From contig JAURVQ010000109.1 of NCBI GenBank assembly GCA_030655395.1, positions 1 to 45,817 on the forward strand: 45,817 nucleotides of DNA, given 5' to 3'. The DNA comes from Gammaproteobacteria bacterium (lineage in GTDB: Bacteria; Pseudomonadota; Gammaproteobacteria; SURF-13). This document shows, in pieces, positions 1 through 10,504 of the stretch. The notes under the pieces were generated by a model. That model did no database searches. It was given only the letters and a program-made list of their open reading frames with translations, and had not been told where the DNA came from. Positions within the stretch are counted from its first letter, which is position 1. The number at the start of each line of letters is the position of its first letter. Position numbers and translations under genes: made by a program.

Positions 1-887
1 TTGGCCTGCTCGAACAGCGGGGCGACCAGGCCGTAGCTCTGGCCACGATGCTGCACGCATTCGCCTACGGCGTAGATGGCGGGATCGTAGGTTTGCATCG
101 TGTCACTCACCACGATGCCGCGTTCGCAGTGGATGCCCGCCTTTTTCGCCAATTCCATATTGGGCCGGATGCCCACCGCCATCACCACCAGATCGGCATA
201 CAACTCGGCGCCGTCCTTGAAACGCACACCGCGCACGCGCTCCTCGCCCATGATTTCCACGGTTTGCGCGGGCATGTGGAAGTGCATGCCGCGTTGCTCC
301 AGCGATTTACGCAACATCAGCCCCGCGTTTTTATCCAGTTGCCGTTCCATCAACGTCTCGTTGATGTGCACCACGGTCACGCTCATGCCCTGACGCATCA
401 GTCCATTGGCCGCCTCCAGCCCCAACAGACCGCCGCCGATGACTACCGCGTGCTGATATTTTTTCGCGGCGTCCATCATCAAATACACATCGCGGATATC
501 ACGGAAGGTCACCACGCCCGGCAGATCGTGCCCCGGCACTGGAATAATGAATGGATTGGAACCCGTGGCGAGCAGCAGTCGGTCGTACTCCGCCACTGTG
601 CCGTCCGCGGCGGTCACGCGGTGCCTTTTGCGGTCTATCTGTACTACCTCTGCGCCGGAATGGAGCGTGATGCCGTGCTCGGCATACCACGGTCTGTCAT
701 TCAGCATGATCTCCGGCAGCGTCTTCTCGCCCGCCAGCATGGGTGACAGCAGAATACGGTTGTAATTACCGTAAGGCTCGGTGCCAAACACGGTAATCTC
801 ATATTTATCCGGCGCAATCTTCAGCAGCTCTTCCAGGGTGCGCACGCCCGCCATGCCGTTGCCGACCAGAACCAATTTCTCTTTCAT
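1..887 (-). CDS. nirB: Nitrite reductase [NAD(P)H] large subunit-like FAD-dependent oxidoreductase, N-terminal part (runs off the window start)
   Basis: Reverse-strand translation from ATG at 887 gives MKEKLVLVGNGMAGVRTLEELLKIAPDKYEITVFGTEPYGNYNRILLSPMLAGEKTLPEIMLNDRPWY..., NirB-like Rossmann/FAD N-terminus; open to base 1, so absent from the complete-ORF track. Confidence 0.85.
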   Translation of the reverse strand, partial: MKEKLVLVGNGMAGVRTLEELLKIAPDKYEITVFGTEPYGNYNRILLSPMLAGEKTLPEIMLNDRPWYAEHGITLHSGAEVVQIDRKRHRVTAADGTVAEYDRLLLATGSNPFIIPVPGHDLPGVVTFRDIRDVYLMMDAAKKYQHAVVIGGGLLGLEAANGLMRQGMSVTVVHINETLMERQLDKNAGLMLRKSLEQRGMHFHMPAQTVEIMGEERVRGVRFKDGAELYADLVVMAVGIRPNMELAKKAGIHCERGIVVSDTMQTYDPAIYAVGECVQHRGQSYGLVAPLFEQA

Positions 888-1182
888 AGGTAGCTCTACG
901 CTTCGAATCCAATTGAGAGCTGTTCAGCAAGTTGCGGGCCAATTGCCATTTTAATTTCCATCTTGTTGTTGTATAAGTTATTTTTAGCACAGCACTGACC
1001 CCCAATGATATCCGTGAGGTAAATCCGCACCAAATGAAGACAGCGCAAGGTTTTGATTCACGAAATTGGTGCATATTTTCTGCTGCGACTACGCAAACAC
1101 CTCGCTCAAGCACGATTCCAGTGCGATTTATCATGATGGTATGGCATTTGCTGTCATGAGATATTTAGGGCTCATATCTCTC

Positions 1183-1794
1183 ATGTCATCCATTACGGTA
1201 ACAGGTGTCATACTCGCGGGCGGGCGGGCGCGCCGCATGGACGGTGCCGATAAAGGGCTGATGAATGTTGCGGGTCTGCCCCTGGTGGAGCATCTGCTGG
1301 CAACGCTGCGCGGTCAGGTGCACAGCATCCTGATTAACGCCAACCGCAATGTTGCGCATTATTCGGCTTATGGCGTGCCCGTTTTTACGGATGTGATTTC
1401 CGGATACCAGGGACCGCTGGCGGGCATCCACCGCGCCCTCTGCCTCGCTGATACCGAATATGTGCTCAGCGTACCCTGCGACACGCCCTGCCTGCCGCAT
1501 GACCTGGTGCAGCGCATGCTGGCCGGCGTGCGCCAACGGGGCGCAACCGTCTGTGTCGCACACGACGGCAGACGCCTGCATCCGGTCATTGCGCTGATGC
1601 AGCGCACGCTGGCCGCCGATTTGCTTGACTATCTTGACGCGGGTAACCGGAGGGTGGAAGACTGGCTGTGGCGTCACGCTCCAGCCGTCGCGGACTTCTC
1701 CGATCAGCCTGAAGCGTTTGTGAACCTCAACACCATGGATGAATGCCGCATGCTGGAAGAAAAAATGAAAACTGCATCAGTGGCATCCGCATGA
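1183..1794 (+). CDS. mobA: Molybdenum cofactor guanylyltransferase MobA
   Basis: MSSITVTGVILAGGRARRMDGADKGLM...GPLAGIHRAL, MobA nucleotidyltransferase signature; start moved from the ORF-track 1066 to ATG 1183. Confidence 0.9.
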   Translation: MSSITVTGVILAGGRARRMDGADKGLMNVAGLPLVEHLLATLRGQVHSILINANRNVAHYSAYGVPVFTDVISGYQGPLAGIHRALCLADTEYVLSVPCDTPCLPHDLVQRMLAGVRQRGATVCVAHDGRRLHPVIALMQRTLAADLLDYLDAGNRRVEDWLWRHAPAVADFSDQPEAFVNLNTMDECRMLEEKMKTASVASA

Positions 1795-1846
1795 CTTCGG
1801 CACAGAGCACTGTAGACTTCATGTTGCATTATCTTGGGCTCCCCCG

Positions 1847-3070
1847 ATGACCTCCTCCCTGTTGAGTGCCGACGAAGCGCGGCAGCGTATCCTTGGCGCC
1901 GTGCAACCGCTCGGGGAGCGTGAGTGGATTGAGCTGCGCATGGCGCTTGGCCGCGTCACTGCCGAAGACGTCCGTTCAACACTGAATATACCTCCGTACG
2001 CCAACTCGGCCATGGACGGCTACGCGCTTGCCGCGGGTGATCTGCCCGTCTCAGGCACGCGCGAGCTACGCGTAGTGGGCACGGCGTATGCCGGCAGGCC
2101 TTACTCAGAGACCCCTCAGGCTGGCGAGTGTGTGCGCATCATGACCGGCGCCCTTCTCCCCGCCGGGGCCGACACCGTCGTGATGCAGGAACAGGTCTGG
2201 CGCAACGGTGAGGCAGTCAGCATAGGCGCAGGACACAAGCGCGGACAACACGTGCGTGCGGCCGGCGAGGACATTGCGGCAGGACAGGTCGCCGTACCCG
2301 CCGGTAAACGGCTCACCCCGGCGGATCTGGGCCTGCTCGCCTCGCTGGGCATCGAAAAAGTCAGCGCGGTGCGCCGTCCGCGCGTGGCTATTTTTTCGAC
2401 GGGCGATGAGTTGCGCTCACTGGGCGAAACTCTGAAGCCGGGAGAAATTTACGACAGCAACCGCTATACCGTGCATGGCATGTTAAGCCGCCTGGATACC
2501 GCCGTGCATGATCTGGGCGTGGTGCGCGACCAGCGCGAGGCGGTGCGGAATGCGGTGCGTCAGGCCAGTCATGCGGCGGATGTGGTCATAAGCTCCGGTG
2601 GGGCCTCGGTGGGTGATACGGATTTCATCAAACAGACACTGGAAGAGCTGGGACAGGTCGACTTCTGGCAGGTCGCCATGAAGCCCGGCAAGCCGCTCGC
2701 ATTCGGCAAGGTCGGCAGCGCCCTGTTCTTCGGGCTGCCCGGCAATCCGGTATCGGTGATGGCGACGTTTTATCAGTTTGTACAGCCTGCGTTGCGGCGC
2801 TTGATGGGTGAGAGCGTGGCGCTACCGTTGATGATTAAAGTGGTGTGTAGCGGGCCCCTGAAAAAGGCCCCCGGGCGTACCGAGTTTCAGCGCGGCAGGG
2901 TTGAAAGCGATGCAAACGGGAATCTGGTGGTGCACAGCACCGGGGATCAGGGCTCCGGCATTCTCACGTCAATGAGCCGGGCCAACTGTTTTATCGTGCT
3001 GCCGGCCGAGCGCAGCAATGTTGAGGCGGGAAGCCTGGTGGACATTCAGCTTTTCGACGGACTCATCTAA
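1847..3070 (+). CDS. moeA: Molybdopterin molybdenumtransferase MoeA
   Basis: NSAMDGYAL, MTGALLPAGADTVVMQE, SSGGASVGDTDF, MKPGKPLAFG, GLPGNPVSVM motifs. Confidence 0.95.
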   Translation: MTSSLLSADEARQRILGAVQPLGEREWIELRMALGRVTAEDVRSTLNIPPYANSAMDGYALAAGDLPVSGTRELRVVGTAYAGRPYSETPQAGECVRIMTGALLPAGADTVVMQEQVWRNGEAVSIGAGHKRGQHVRAAGEDIAAGQVAVPAGKRLTPADLGLLASLGIEKVSAVRRPRVAIFSTGDELRSLGETLKPGEIYDSNRYTVHGMLSRLDTAVHDLGVVRDQREAVRNAVRQASHAADVVISSGGASVGDTDFIKQTLEELGQVDFWQVAMKPGKPLAFGKVGSALFFGLPGNPVSVMATFYQFVQPALRRLMGESVALPLMIKVVCSGPLKKAPGRTEFQRGRVESDANGNLVVHSTGDQGSGILTSMSRANCFIVLPAERSNVEAGSLVDIQLFDGLI

Positions 3071-3081
3071 AAAACAGACCG

Positions 3082-3103
3082 CTGGGCCGATTTCCCGGCC
3101 CAG
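3082..3103 (-). terminator. Hairpin, candidate terminator between moeA and the H1-like gene
   Basis: CTGGGCCG-ATTTCC-CGGCCCAG 8-bp stem; on the minus strand a TTTTTT tract follows a few nt after the stem. Confidence 0.45.
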
Positions 3104-3170
3104 TCCGATCCGTCAATCTCCCTCACACAGCGGCGAAGATTTCAGCCGCCGTGTCCAGCCGCTACGGGTT

Positions 3171-3581
3171 TTACTTGCGCCGTGCCAGCTTGCGTGCCGC
3201 CAGCCGTGCTTCACGCCGTGCGATACGCGCCAGCCTTCTGCGCTTCGCCGCTGCGCGCCGGGCCGCGCGTCGCAGCGCCGCAGCCTGTCTGAGATACTTG
3301 CGCTCCCATTTCTTGACGAACGAGGCTACAGCCTTGTCCATCGCGGCCTTCTTTTTCGCGGCCGCACGCGCTACCAGCATCTTGGCGCGCCGTGCCGCCT
3401 TATTGGCCTTTATTTCCGCCGCACGCTTTTTGGCCGCGATGCGCTTTGCCAGTTTCAGTTTTGCCGCGTTGAGTTTTGCACGCGTCATCTTGGCGCCTGC
3501 CTTTTTCTTCACTGCCGGACGTCCGCGTTTTTTAGCTACTTTGCCTTTGGTTTTCTTTGCTGCTTTTTTCATTTTAGCCAT
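3171..3581 (-). CDS. Histone H1-like Lys/Ala/Arg-rich basic protein
   Basis: MAKMKKAAKKTKGKVAKKRGRPAVKKKAGAK...; low-complexity basic protein with an RGRP AT-hook-like core; ATG at 3581. Confidence 0.75.
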   Translation of the reverse strand: MAKMKKAAKKTKGKVAKKRGRPAVKKKAGAKMTRAKLNAAKLKLAKRIAAKKRAAEIKANKAARRAKMLVARAAAKKKAAMDKAVASFVKKWERKYLRQAAALRRAARRAAAKRRRLARIARREARLAARKLARRK

Positions 3582-3760
3582 GGTTGTTTTAACTCCCTCC
3601 ACAGGTTAAGAGCAGTCAACATTATAAACACAAATGTCAAAAGTGCAATCAATTTTAATTTTTTATCACGACGATAATGTGAGCCTGAAATACATGGGCA
3701 CGCATGTTTTCCATGTTGCATTTAATCCATCTCATTTGATTGAACCAATACAGACCTGAA

Positions 3761-4870
3761 TCAGCGCGCCGCACCGAGAGCAAGTGCGCGTTGGCGAGTG
3801 GTCTCATTTTCAAGTGTAGTCTGCGCTGCATTCCAGGCAGCATCAGTCTCCGGCCAGCCGTGCAGATGTTTCTGCAGCAAATCACACAACACCTCTATAT
3901 GAGCAGCGCGATCATTGAGCGCGGGAATGTAGTGATAGTCCTGCCCGCCGGCATGAAGAAAGATGTCACGGTTCACCATGGCCACTTCTTCCAGAGTTTC
4001 CAGGCAGTCTGCGGCAAATCCGGGGCACACGACATCCACGCTCCTGACGCCCTGCGCGGCCCACTGACGCAGGGTGTGGTCGGCATAAGGCTTTAGCCAT
4101 TCCTCACGCCCAAAGCGCGACTGGAACGCGACATGCCAGCGGTGTTGCGGAAGCTGGAGATTTTCCGCCACCAGGCGTGCGGTCTTGAGACATTCGCAAT
4201 GATAGGGGTCGCCCATCAACAGATAGCGCTTGGGTATGCCATGAAATGAAAACAACAGGCGCTCTGACGGTGCGCGTCCGCTCCATGACTCGCGGATGCT
4301 GTCCGCGAGTGCCCGGATGTAGCCGGGATTATCGTGGTAATGATTGATCATGCGCAGCTCGGGCAACCAGCGCCAGGTTTTCAGCTCGGCGGCCACGGCA
4401 TCAAAGGTAGAGGCGGTTGTGGTTGCTGAATATTGCGGGTATAGCGGCAGCACCAGAATACGCCGCACATTCTGCTCACGCAGTTGCCGCAAAGCGCTGG
4501 CAATCGACGGATTTCCGTAACGCATACCAAGTGCCGCTACTACCGGGCCGTTGAAGCGTGCGTGTAACGCGGCCTGAAGCGCTGCCGTCTGACGTTGCGA
4601 GATATCCAGCAGCGGCGAGCCGCGTTCACTCCATACCTTCTGATAGGCGTGCGCGGAACGCGCCGGGCGAATGCGCAGGATGATAGCGTGCAGCACGACC
4701 CACCACAGTGCGCGGTTCATCTCCACCACGCGCGGATCCCACAAAAACTCGCCCAGAAAGCGCCGCAACGCCTTAGGCGTGGGGGCATCCGGCGTGCCCA
4801 GGTTGGTCAGCAATACGCCCGTGACGGATTGCGTGCCATGGGCGTAATCTTCCGCGCCGAGATAGGTCAT
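3761..4870 (-). CDS. hemH: Ferrochelatase
   Basis: [56 protein letters not shown]; start set at ATG 4870, overlapping galU stop by 4 bp. Confidence 0.93.
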   Translation of the reverse strand: MTYLGAEDYAHGTQSVTGVLLTNLGTPDAPTPKALRRFLGEFLWDPRVVEMNRALWWVVLHAIILRIRPARSAHAYQKVWSERGSPLLDISQRQTAALQAALHARFNGPVVAALGMRYGNPSIASALRQLREQNVRRILVLPLYPQYSATTTASTFDAVAAELKTWRWLPELRMINHYHDNPGYIRALADSIRESWSGRAPSERLLFSFHGIPKRYLLMGDPYHCECLKTARLVAENLQLPQHRWHVAFQSRFGREEWLKPYADHTLRQWAAQGVRSVDVVCPGFAADCLETLEEVAMVNRDIFLHAGGQDYHYIPALNDRAAHIEVLCDLLQKHLHGWPETDAAWNAAQTTLENETTRQRALALGAAR

Positions 4871-5760
4871 GGCGTGGTCTTGCGTGCGGCGCAATAAGCA
4901 TCCAGATAGGCGCTGAATTCCCTGCCCAGATGAGGGTGGCGCAAGGCATACTCCACGGTCGCCTCCAGATAACCCAGTTTGCTGCCGCAATCATAGCGCT
5001 TGCCGCTGAACCGGTAGGCGAGCACCTGCTCCGAGTTCAGCAGTTTCGCAATCGCATCGGTGAGCTGAATTTCGCCATGCGCACCACCGCCCAGGGTTTC
5101 CAGGATGCCGAAAATTCCCGGCGTGAGGATGTAGCGGCCCACCACTGCGAGTGTCGATGGCGCCTTTGCCGGCGCGGGCTTCTCTACAATCGCGGTCACC
5201 CGCCCCAGGCCGGACTCCAGAGGCGTCGAGCTGACTATGCCGTATTTGTCGGTGTCGGCGGCCGGGATCTGCTCCACGGCGATGAGCGAACACGCCAGCC
5301 TGCTGTAGAGCGCCGTCATTTGCGCGAGACAGTTGCGCTCGCCGCCGTCAATCAGGTCGTCGGCCAGTATTACGGCAAAGGGATGTTCGCCCACCACATC
5401 CCTGGCGCACAACACCGCATGCCCCAGCCCCAGCGCCTGCGGCTGACGCACATACGCACAGGTAACTCCCCTGGGCAGAATGCCGCGCACCATGGCAAGG
5501 AGGTCCTTCTTGCCGCGCTGCTCCAGTTCCTGCTCAAGCTCATAGGAACGATCGAAGTGATCTTCAATGGCGCGCTTGTTACTGCTGGTGACGAAGATCA
5601 TCTGGGTGATGCCCGCCGCCACCGCCTCCTCCACTGCATACTGGATCAGCGGCTTGTCGACGATCGGCAGCATCTCCTTGGGATTGGCCTTGGTGGCGGG
5701 AAGAAAGCGGCTGCCCAGGCCGGCGACCGGGAATACCGCCTTGGTGATGCCTGCACTCAT
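4867..5760 (-). CDS. galU: UTP-glucose-1-phosphate uridylyltransferase
   Basis: [40 protein letters not shown]. Confidence 0.95.
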   Translation of the reverse strand: MSAGITKAVFPVAGLGSRFLPATKANPKEMLPIVDKPLIQYAVEEAVAAGITQMIFVTSSNKRAIEDHFDRSYELEQELEQRGKKDLLAMVRGILPRGVTCAYVRQPQALGLGHAVLCARDVVGEHPFAVILADDLIDGGERNCLAQMTALYSRLACSLIAVEQIPAADTDKYGIVSSTPLESGLGRVTAIVEKPAPAKAPSTLAVVGRYILTPGIFGILETLGGGAHGEIQLTDAIAKLLNSEQVLAYRFSGKRYDCGSKLGYLEATVEYALRHPHLGREFSAYLDAYCAARKTTP

Positions 5761-7658
5761 GCTTTGGATTTATTGAATTTGATGACGTTGGAGACGGGCG
5801 GCAACGGCGCATCAATGAACTCAGGTACCAGCCGTTTGATAAGCTGGCGCAGCATGATCTCGTCATAGGCCGCGCAGGCCTGCTCCATCTTATCCATCAC
5901 CTCGGCCACCTCCCGCTCATCAACGTCGCGCTGATGGGCCAGCAATATCTTGCCGTGCGCGGTGCCGGTCAGATTCTCTTCTGCGTGAAACAGTTCTTCA
6001 TACAGTTTCTCGCCCGGTCGCAAACCGGTATAAACAATCTCGACATCCTTGCCGGGTATCCTACCGGAGAGACGAATCATCTGCTCGGCAAGATAGGCGA
6101 TGCGCACCGGCGCACCCATGTTGAGCACAAAGATTTCCCCGCCCTGCCCCATCACCGCGGCCTGCATGATGAGCTGGGACGCTTCGGGGATGGTCATGAA
6201 GTAGCGCGTGATTTCCGGGTGCGTCACGGTCACCGGACCACCGGAGGCAATCTGACTCTGGAACAGCGGCACCACACTCCCAGCCGAGGCGAGGACATTA
6301 CCAAAACGTACGGTAATAAAGCGTGTAGCGCAGCGTCGGCTGAGCTTTTGACATACGATTTCGGCGACGCGCTTGCTCGCACCCATGACATTGGTGGGGT
6401 TGACGGCCTTGTCCGTTGAAATGAGCACAAAGGTCTGGCAGCCGTGTTTGTCCGCCGCGAGCGCGACCCGGCGCGTGCCGAGCACGTTGTTGTGCACCGC
6501 CTCACGCGCCTGCCCTTCCAGCATCGGCACGTGTTTATAGGCCGCCGCGTGAAATACGAGATCAGGACGGTAGGTGGCGAAGACATGCTCGACTGCGGCC
6601 TGGTCACAGGTATTGCCCAGACACGGATACAGCACAAGCTGTGGAAACGCGGCGCGCAGCTCTTTTTCGATGCTGTACAGATTGAACTCGCTGCTTTCGT
6701 AAAGCACCAGCGCAGAGACTTCAAGACGCGCGATTTGCCGGCATAGCTCGGCGCCGATGGAACCGCCGCCGCCGGTGACCAGCACGGTCTTCCCGCACAG
6801 ACCCGCGGCAATCGAGTGCCAGTCGAGCGTGACGGGCTCACGGCTCAGCAGGTCTTCGATGGCCACTTCACGCAGCGCACTGAGTACCGTCTGCCCGGCG
6901 ATCAGATCATCCAGCCGCGGCATGGTCCGGAACGGCAGGCCGGTTTGTTCGCACAGGCCCACCACGCGCTGCATCTGGGCGCTGCTGGCCGAGGGCATGG
7001 CAATGATGATCATGTCCGCCTGTTTGTGCTTCACCAGCGCAGGCATGTGCTCGATGGAGCCCAATACGGGAAGGCCATGAATCTTCGCGCCCGCGAGGCT
7101 CGGGTTATCGTCCAGAAAGCCGAGCGCAAGATACGCGTTGTCATGCAGCATATCGCGCATGAGTTTCTCGCCGGCGCGCCCCGCCCCCAGTATCAGCACG
7201 CGCTTGCGCGGGCCTCCTGTCGCAGAAAGTATGAGGCTGTGATCCTTCCACATCCGGTAGACCATGCGCGGCGCGCCGAGCAGGATCATGAGGACGAACG
7301 GGTAAAGCAGCAGCGTCAAACGCGGCACACCCTCCAGCCGGTTGAATAAAAACAATGTGAGACTGACCGCCAGCATGCCCAGCGCGACACCGCGCATGAT
7401 ATTCCACAGATCGGGCATGCTCGCGAAGCGCCAGACACTTCGGTAAATACCCATCCACCACAGCATCAGCCCTTGCGCCACGACCACCAGCGGCAGCACA
7501 CGCAGGGCATTGTGCCAGAGAGCAGCATCAGGAAAGTCGGGACGCAGCAGCGAGGCGATACACCAGGCCAGCGCCACCATGACCAGGTCGTGTAACGCCA
7601 CCGCCGCACGGCGGCCTGTGGTGATGAACATGAAGTGGCGATATCGGGAGAGTGGCAT
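5757..7658 (-). CDS. Membrane-bound nucleoside-diphosphate sugar epimerase/dehydratase (CapD/WbpM/PglF family)
   Basis: N-terminal TM helices, two Rossmann domains ([35 protein letters not shown]), [17 protein letters not shown]. Confidence 0.9.
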   Translation of the reverse strand: MPLSRYRHFMFITTGRRAAVALHDLVMVALAWCIASLLRPDFPDAALWHNALRVLPLVVVAQGLMLWWMGIYRSVWRFASMPDLWNIMRGVALGMLAVSLTLFLFNRLEGVPRLTLLLYPFVLMILLGAPRMVYRMWKDHSLILSATGGPRKRVLILGAGRAGEKLMRDMLHDNAYLALGFLDDNPSLAGAKIHGLPVLGSIEHMPALVKHKQADMIIIAMPSASSAQMQRVVGLCEQTGLPFRTMPRLDDLIAGQTVLSALREVAIEDLLSREPVTLDWHSIAAGLCGKTVLVTGGGGSIGAELCRQIARLEVSALVLYESSEFNLYSIEKELRAAFPQLVLYPCLGNTCDQAAVEHVFATYRPDLVFHAAAYKHVPMLEGQAREAVHNNVLGTRRVALAADKHGCQTFVLISTDKAVNPTNVMGASKRVAEIVCQKLSRRCATRFITVRFGNVLASAGSVVPLFQSQIASGGPVTVTHPEITRYFMTIPEASQLIMQAAVMGQGGEIFVLNMGAPVRIAYLAEQMIRLSGRIPGKDVEIVYTGLRPGEKLYEELFHAEENLTGTAHGKILLAHQRDVDEREVAEVMDKMEQACAAYDEIMLRQLIKRLVPEFIDAPLPPVSNVIKFNKSKA

Positions 7659-7669
7659 AGTGAGTTTAT

Positions 7670-7821
7670 TTACTCATTAAGTCAGCAAGTAAGATGCACT
7701 ACCCGCTACGTCCCCGCCCCCTGTTTAGGGGGCGGGACAGGGTGGGGGTAGAGTAAACAGGGTTTTTACTCAGGAGTCACACCCTAAGGTAATGTAGCCT
7801 TACTTTGTGACTCCTGAGTAA
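7670..7821 (+). repeat. Interspersed structured repeat, family 1, copy A (152 bp)
   Basis: TTACTCAT...CCCGCCCCCTGTTTAGGGGGCGGGACAGGGTGGGGGTAG...TTACTCAGGAGTCAC...GTGACTCCTGAGTAA; matches copies at 20298, 34923, 40686, 45741. Confidence 0.95.
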
Positions 7822-7865
7822 TACGCTCCATAAGGAGGTAATGTAACACAGGTCATCTTCTCATT

Positions 7866-8900
7866 TCATGAGGCCGGATAATGCTGCCACACCCAGCGCC
7901 ATACCACCCAGCCACCGACAGCAACAGTGAGCAATATGATGGGCAATAAAACAGGTCTGCTCCAGCCGAGCATGGTCAGCGGCCACAGCACCATGACGTT
8001 CACACCGATCAGGCCCAGCAGAACCTGACGGTGACTGTAACCTGCCTGAATCAGGCGCTGATACGTGTGGGAGCGGTGCGCGGCATACCATTTTTCTCCG
8101 CGCAGAATACGCGCGGCCAAGGTGTACCCCGTATCGAGTATGAATACAGCGAGCAGCAGCAACCATAGGGTGAGCGGCAGATCACCCGACTGCTCCGTGC
8201 CGAGTGCGAGCACGGCAAATATGAAACCCAGCAGCCCGCTGCCGACATCGCCCATGAAGATTCTGGCGCGCGGCCAGTTCCAGACCAGAAAACCGGCGCT
8301 CGCGGCAGCGAGGCTGAATGTCGTCAGCGCAACGCCAAAGGCACCGTTCAGGCACAGCAGGAAGCCGGCGGCGCTGGCAGCACACAGCGCCTGTGCGCCG
8401 GCGAGGCCGTCGCTGCCGTCCATGAAATTGTAGAGATTGGTGGCCCACACGATACCGAGCACGGCAACCGCCCAGCCCAGCCACGTGAATGCGGCGGGAA
8501 GACTTCTGTCACCCAGAATTTCTACGCCACCCAGCCAAAACAGCGCCCATGCAGCCGCTGCCACGTGCACCAGCAGCCTCCATTGAATCGCGACATGGTA
8601 CCGGTCATCGCGCCAGCCGATCCATGACACCAGTCCGCCGCCGCCGATCAGGGCCCACGCCAGATTTGACGGGATCAGTTGCTCCCACGCCAGCACCGCC
8701 GTTGCCGTAAAAAAGGTGACGGCAATCGCAAGTCCGCCGCCGCGCGGGGTAGGCACGCTGTGCAGACTGCGCTCGTTAGGGATATCCGATACACCTCGGC
8801 GCAATGCGTAATCACGCATCAATGAGGTCATCCACACGGAGAGTGCGAAGACAGTAGCGGCGGTGAGAGCGGAAAAGAGAAGCACGTGACTCGCAGTCAA
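7866..8900 (-). CDS. Undecaprenyl-phosphate glycosyl-1-phosphate transferase (WecA/MraY-type, GT4)
   Basis: RSLHSVPTPRGGGLAIA, NLYNFMDGSDGLAG, MGDVGSGLLGF motifs with multiple TM helices. Confidence 0.9.
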   Translation of the reverse strand: MTASHVLLFSALTAATVFALSVWMTSLMRDYALRRGVSDIPNERSLHSVPTPRGGGLAIAVTFFTATAVLAWEQLIPSNLAWALIGGGGLVSWIGWRDDRYHVAIQWRLLVHVAAAAWALFWLGGVEILGDRSLPAAFTWLGWAVAVLGIVWATNLYNFMDGSDGLAGAQALCAASAAGFLLCLNGAFGVALTTFSLAAASAGFLVWNWPRARIFMGDVGSGLLGFIFAVLALGTEQSGDLPLTLWLLLLAVFILDTGYTLAARILRGEKWYAAHRSHTYQRLIQAGYSHRQVLLGLIGVNVMVLWPLTMLGWSRPVLLPIILLTVAVGGWVVWRWVWQHYPAS

Positions 8901-8962
8901 AACGGGCTTTCAGGGCCACGAGAGCAAACGCGGCGCACCGTACTTTATGTTACGTGCGCAGC

Positions 8963-9049
8963 CTAGCGCTTGCCAAACAATACAGACACGAGAAAGGCGG
9001 CCACCAGTACCGTCGCCGCCACTCCAAACATCGTCCACGTCAGATCCAT
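8963..9049 (-). CDS. Small single-TM protein (28 aa) immediately downstream of fccB
   Basis: MDLTWTMFGVAATVLVAAFLVSVLFGKR*; AAGGA Shine-Dalgarno-like motif 8 nt before the ATG; 21 bp after the fccB stop; below the ORF-track size cutoff. Confidence 0.55.
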   Translation of the reverse strand: MDLTWTMFGVAATVLVAAFLVSVLFGKR

Positions 9050-9070
9050 GATATTAATCCTTGGTAATCC

Positions 9071-10411
9071 TTAGCCAAACATATCGCCGTATAACGCCTC
9101 TGCCCAGTCGAGAGTGGCCTCGCCCTTGATGGCATCGCGCTTTTCATCCGTGCCGGTGCCTTCCTTGGCGGGGCTGAACGCATTGGTCTGTTTGTCGTAA
9201 TTAAAGCTTACCCACATGCTGATCGCCTCTTTCGGCTCCGCGTTCACCATCGAGTAGCACAAACTGGCGGGGCTGGTCCAATCCATCGCCTTGCCCGCTG
9301 CATGCGCGGCGATGACCTTGGCCACGTATTTGCCCTCGCTGTTGGCGAGGTGTGCGCTCTTGGGGAAGCCCATCGGCCGGCTGTCGCCGGTCACGTATAC
9401 GCGCGGGTCGCCCGGTACGTGGTATTTCTGCACATCTATGCGCGCCTCTTTTTGCGGGCTCTTGGCATCCACCAGGCCCGCCACTTCAATCAATTTTGAG
9501 GCGCGTACTCCGGGATAAATCGCGGCCTCGTCGAACTTATAGGAGTCAAACTCGGTTTCGATGGTTTTCGTGTCCGCGTCCACACCGGTGATGTTGATCG
9601 AGGGTACATATTCCACATAGTCCTTGTACAGCTCATCGAACGCGGCGTGAAATCCGGCCTTCTTCACCGCGATGTCGGGGTTGTTATCCAGCACCAGCAC
9701 CTTGCCCTTGATTTTGTGTTTCTTGAAGTAAGCCGCAATCATGCAGGTGCGCTCGTACGGCGCGGGCTTGCAACGGAAGTTGCCGCCCGGCACGGTCTGC
9801 ACGAAAATTCCACCTTTGAAGTTTTCGATCTTGCGTTTGATCGAGACGTGCTCGTCTCCCATCATCCAGCCGGCCGGATGCTCGGTGCGCAGGCGGTATT
9901 CGGTGTCCGGATCCTTGATGCCGATGCGCTCATAGTCGTAGTCTATGCCGGGCGCCAGCACCAGGTAATCATAGGCGATCTCGCCCTGATCGGTATGCAC
10001 CTTGCGCGCGCTGCGATCCACGCCGGTGCAGGTGGCGCTAAAGAAGGTGTAGCCGCCGTTCCTGGCCGCGTCGAGAAAACTGTGTCCGGCGAGAAACTCC
10101 AGATTGATGACGCCTGCGTACCACAGATTGCTGGCAAAACATGAGCTGTACATGGCGCGCTTTTCCACTAGCACCACGTCGAATTTTGGATTTTCCTTTT
10201 TCAGATACTTGGCGATGGTGAGACCGGAGGTGCCGCCGCCCACCACCACCACGCGCGGGCCCCTGGCCTTGGGCAGATAGGCCTTGCCGCGCGAGTGCAC
10301 CGCTGCGGACTTTGGCGCCGCATCGGCGGGTGCCGCATGCCCACCCAGCCCTGCGGCCGCCAGTGCCGCGCCCGTCAGCTTGACAAAATCGCGTCTCGAT
10401 ATCTTGCTCAT
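9071..10411 (-). CDS. fccB: FAD-dependent sulfide dehydrogenase flavoprotein (FccB/SoxF type), Tat signal
   Basis: MSKISRRDFVKLTGAALAAAGLGG Tat-type leader, VVVVGGGTSGLTIAKYLKK, YVTGDSRPMGFPKSAHLANSEGKYVAKVI, FCSD-like C-terminal region. Confidence 0.85.
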   Translation of the reverse strand: MSKISRRDFVKLTGAALAAAGLGGHAAPADAAPKSAAVHSRGKAYLPKARGPRVVVVGGGTSGLTIAKYLKKENPKFDVVLVEKRAMYSSCFASNLWYAGVINLEFLAGHSFLDAARNGGYTFFSATCTGVDRSARKVHTDQGEIAYDYLVLAPGIDYDYERIGIKDPDTEYRLRTEHPAGWMMGDEHVSIKRKIENFKGGIFVQTVPGGNFRCKPAPYERTCMIAAYFKKHKIKGKVLVLDNNPDIAVKKAGFHAAFDELYKDYVEYVPSINITGVDADTKTIETEFDSYKFDEAAIYPGVRASKLIEVAGLVDAKSPQKEARIDVQKYHVPGDPRVYVTGDSRPMGFPKSAHLANSEGKYVAKVIAAHAAGKAMDWTSPASLCYSMVNAEPKEAISMWVSFNYDKQTNAFSPAKEGTGTDEKRDAIKGEATLDWAEALYGDMFG

Positions 10412-10504
10412 GGCCGTACCTCTGGTAGCACTTTAAGTGTTTCGATTTTGATCCGTAGCCTATACCAAGCGCGCGCCCAAGAAAAGAGGCCGCAGGCTAT
10501 AACT

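Noticed and set aside
3018-3677. 219-aa plus-strand ORF over the H1-like gene
   Set aside because: Antisense of a Lys/Arg-rich gene gives a Phe/Cys/Leu-rich nonsense frame; no domain.
4930-5868. 312-aa ORF opposite galU
   Set aside because: Antisense shadow; galU is unambiguous on the minus strand.
7670-7821. Family 1 as an autonomous insertion sequence
   Set aside because: About 150 bp, no transposase ORF in any copy and none recognised in the window; no clear target-site duplication.
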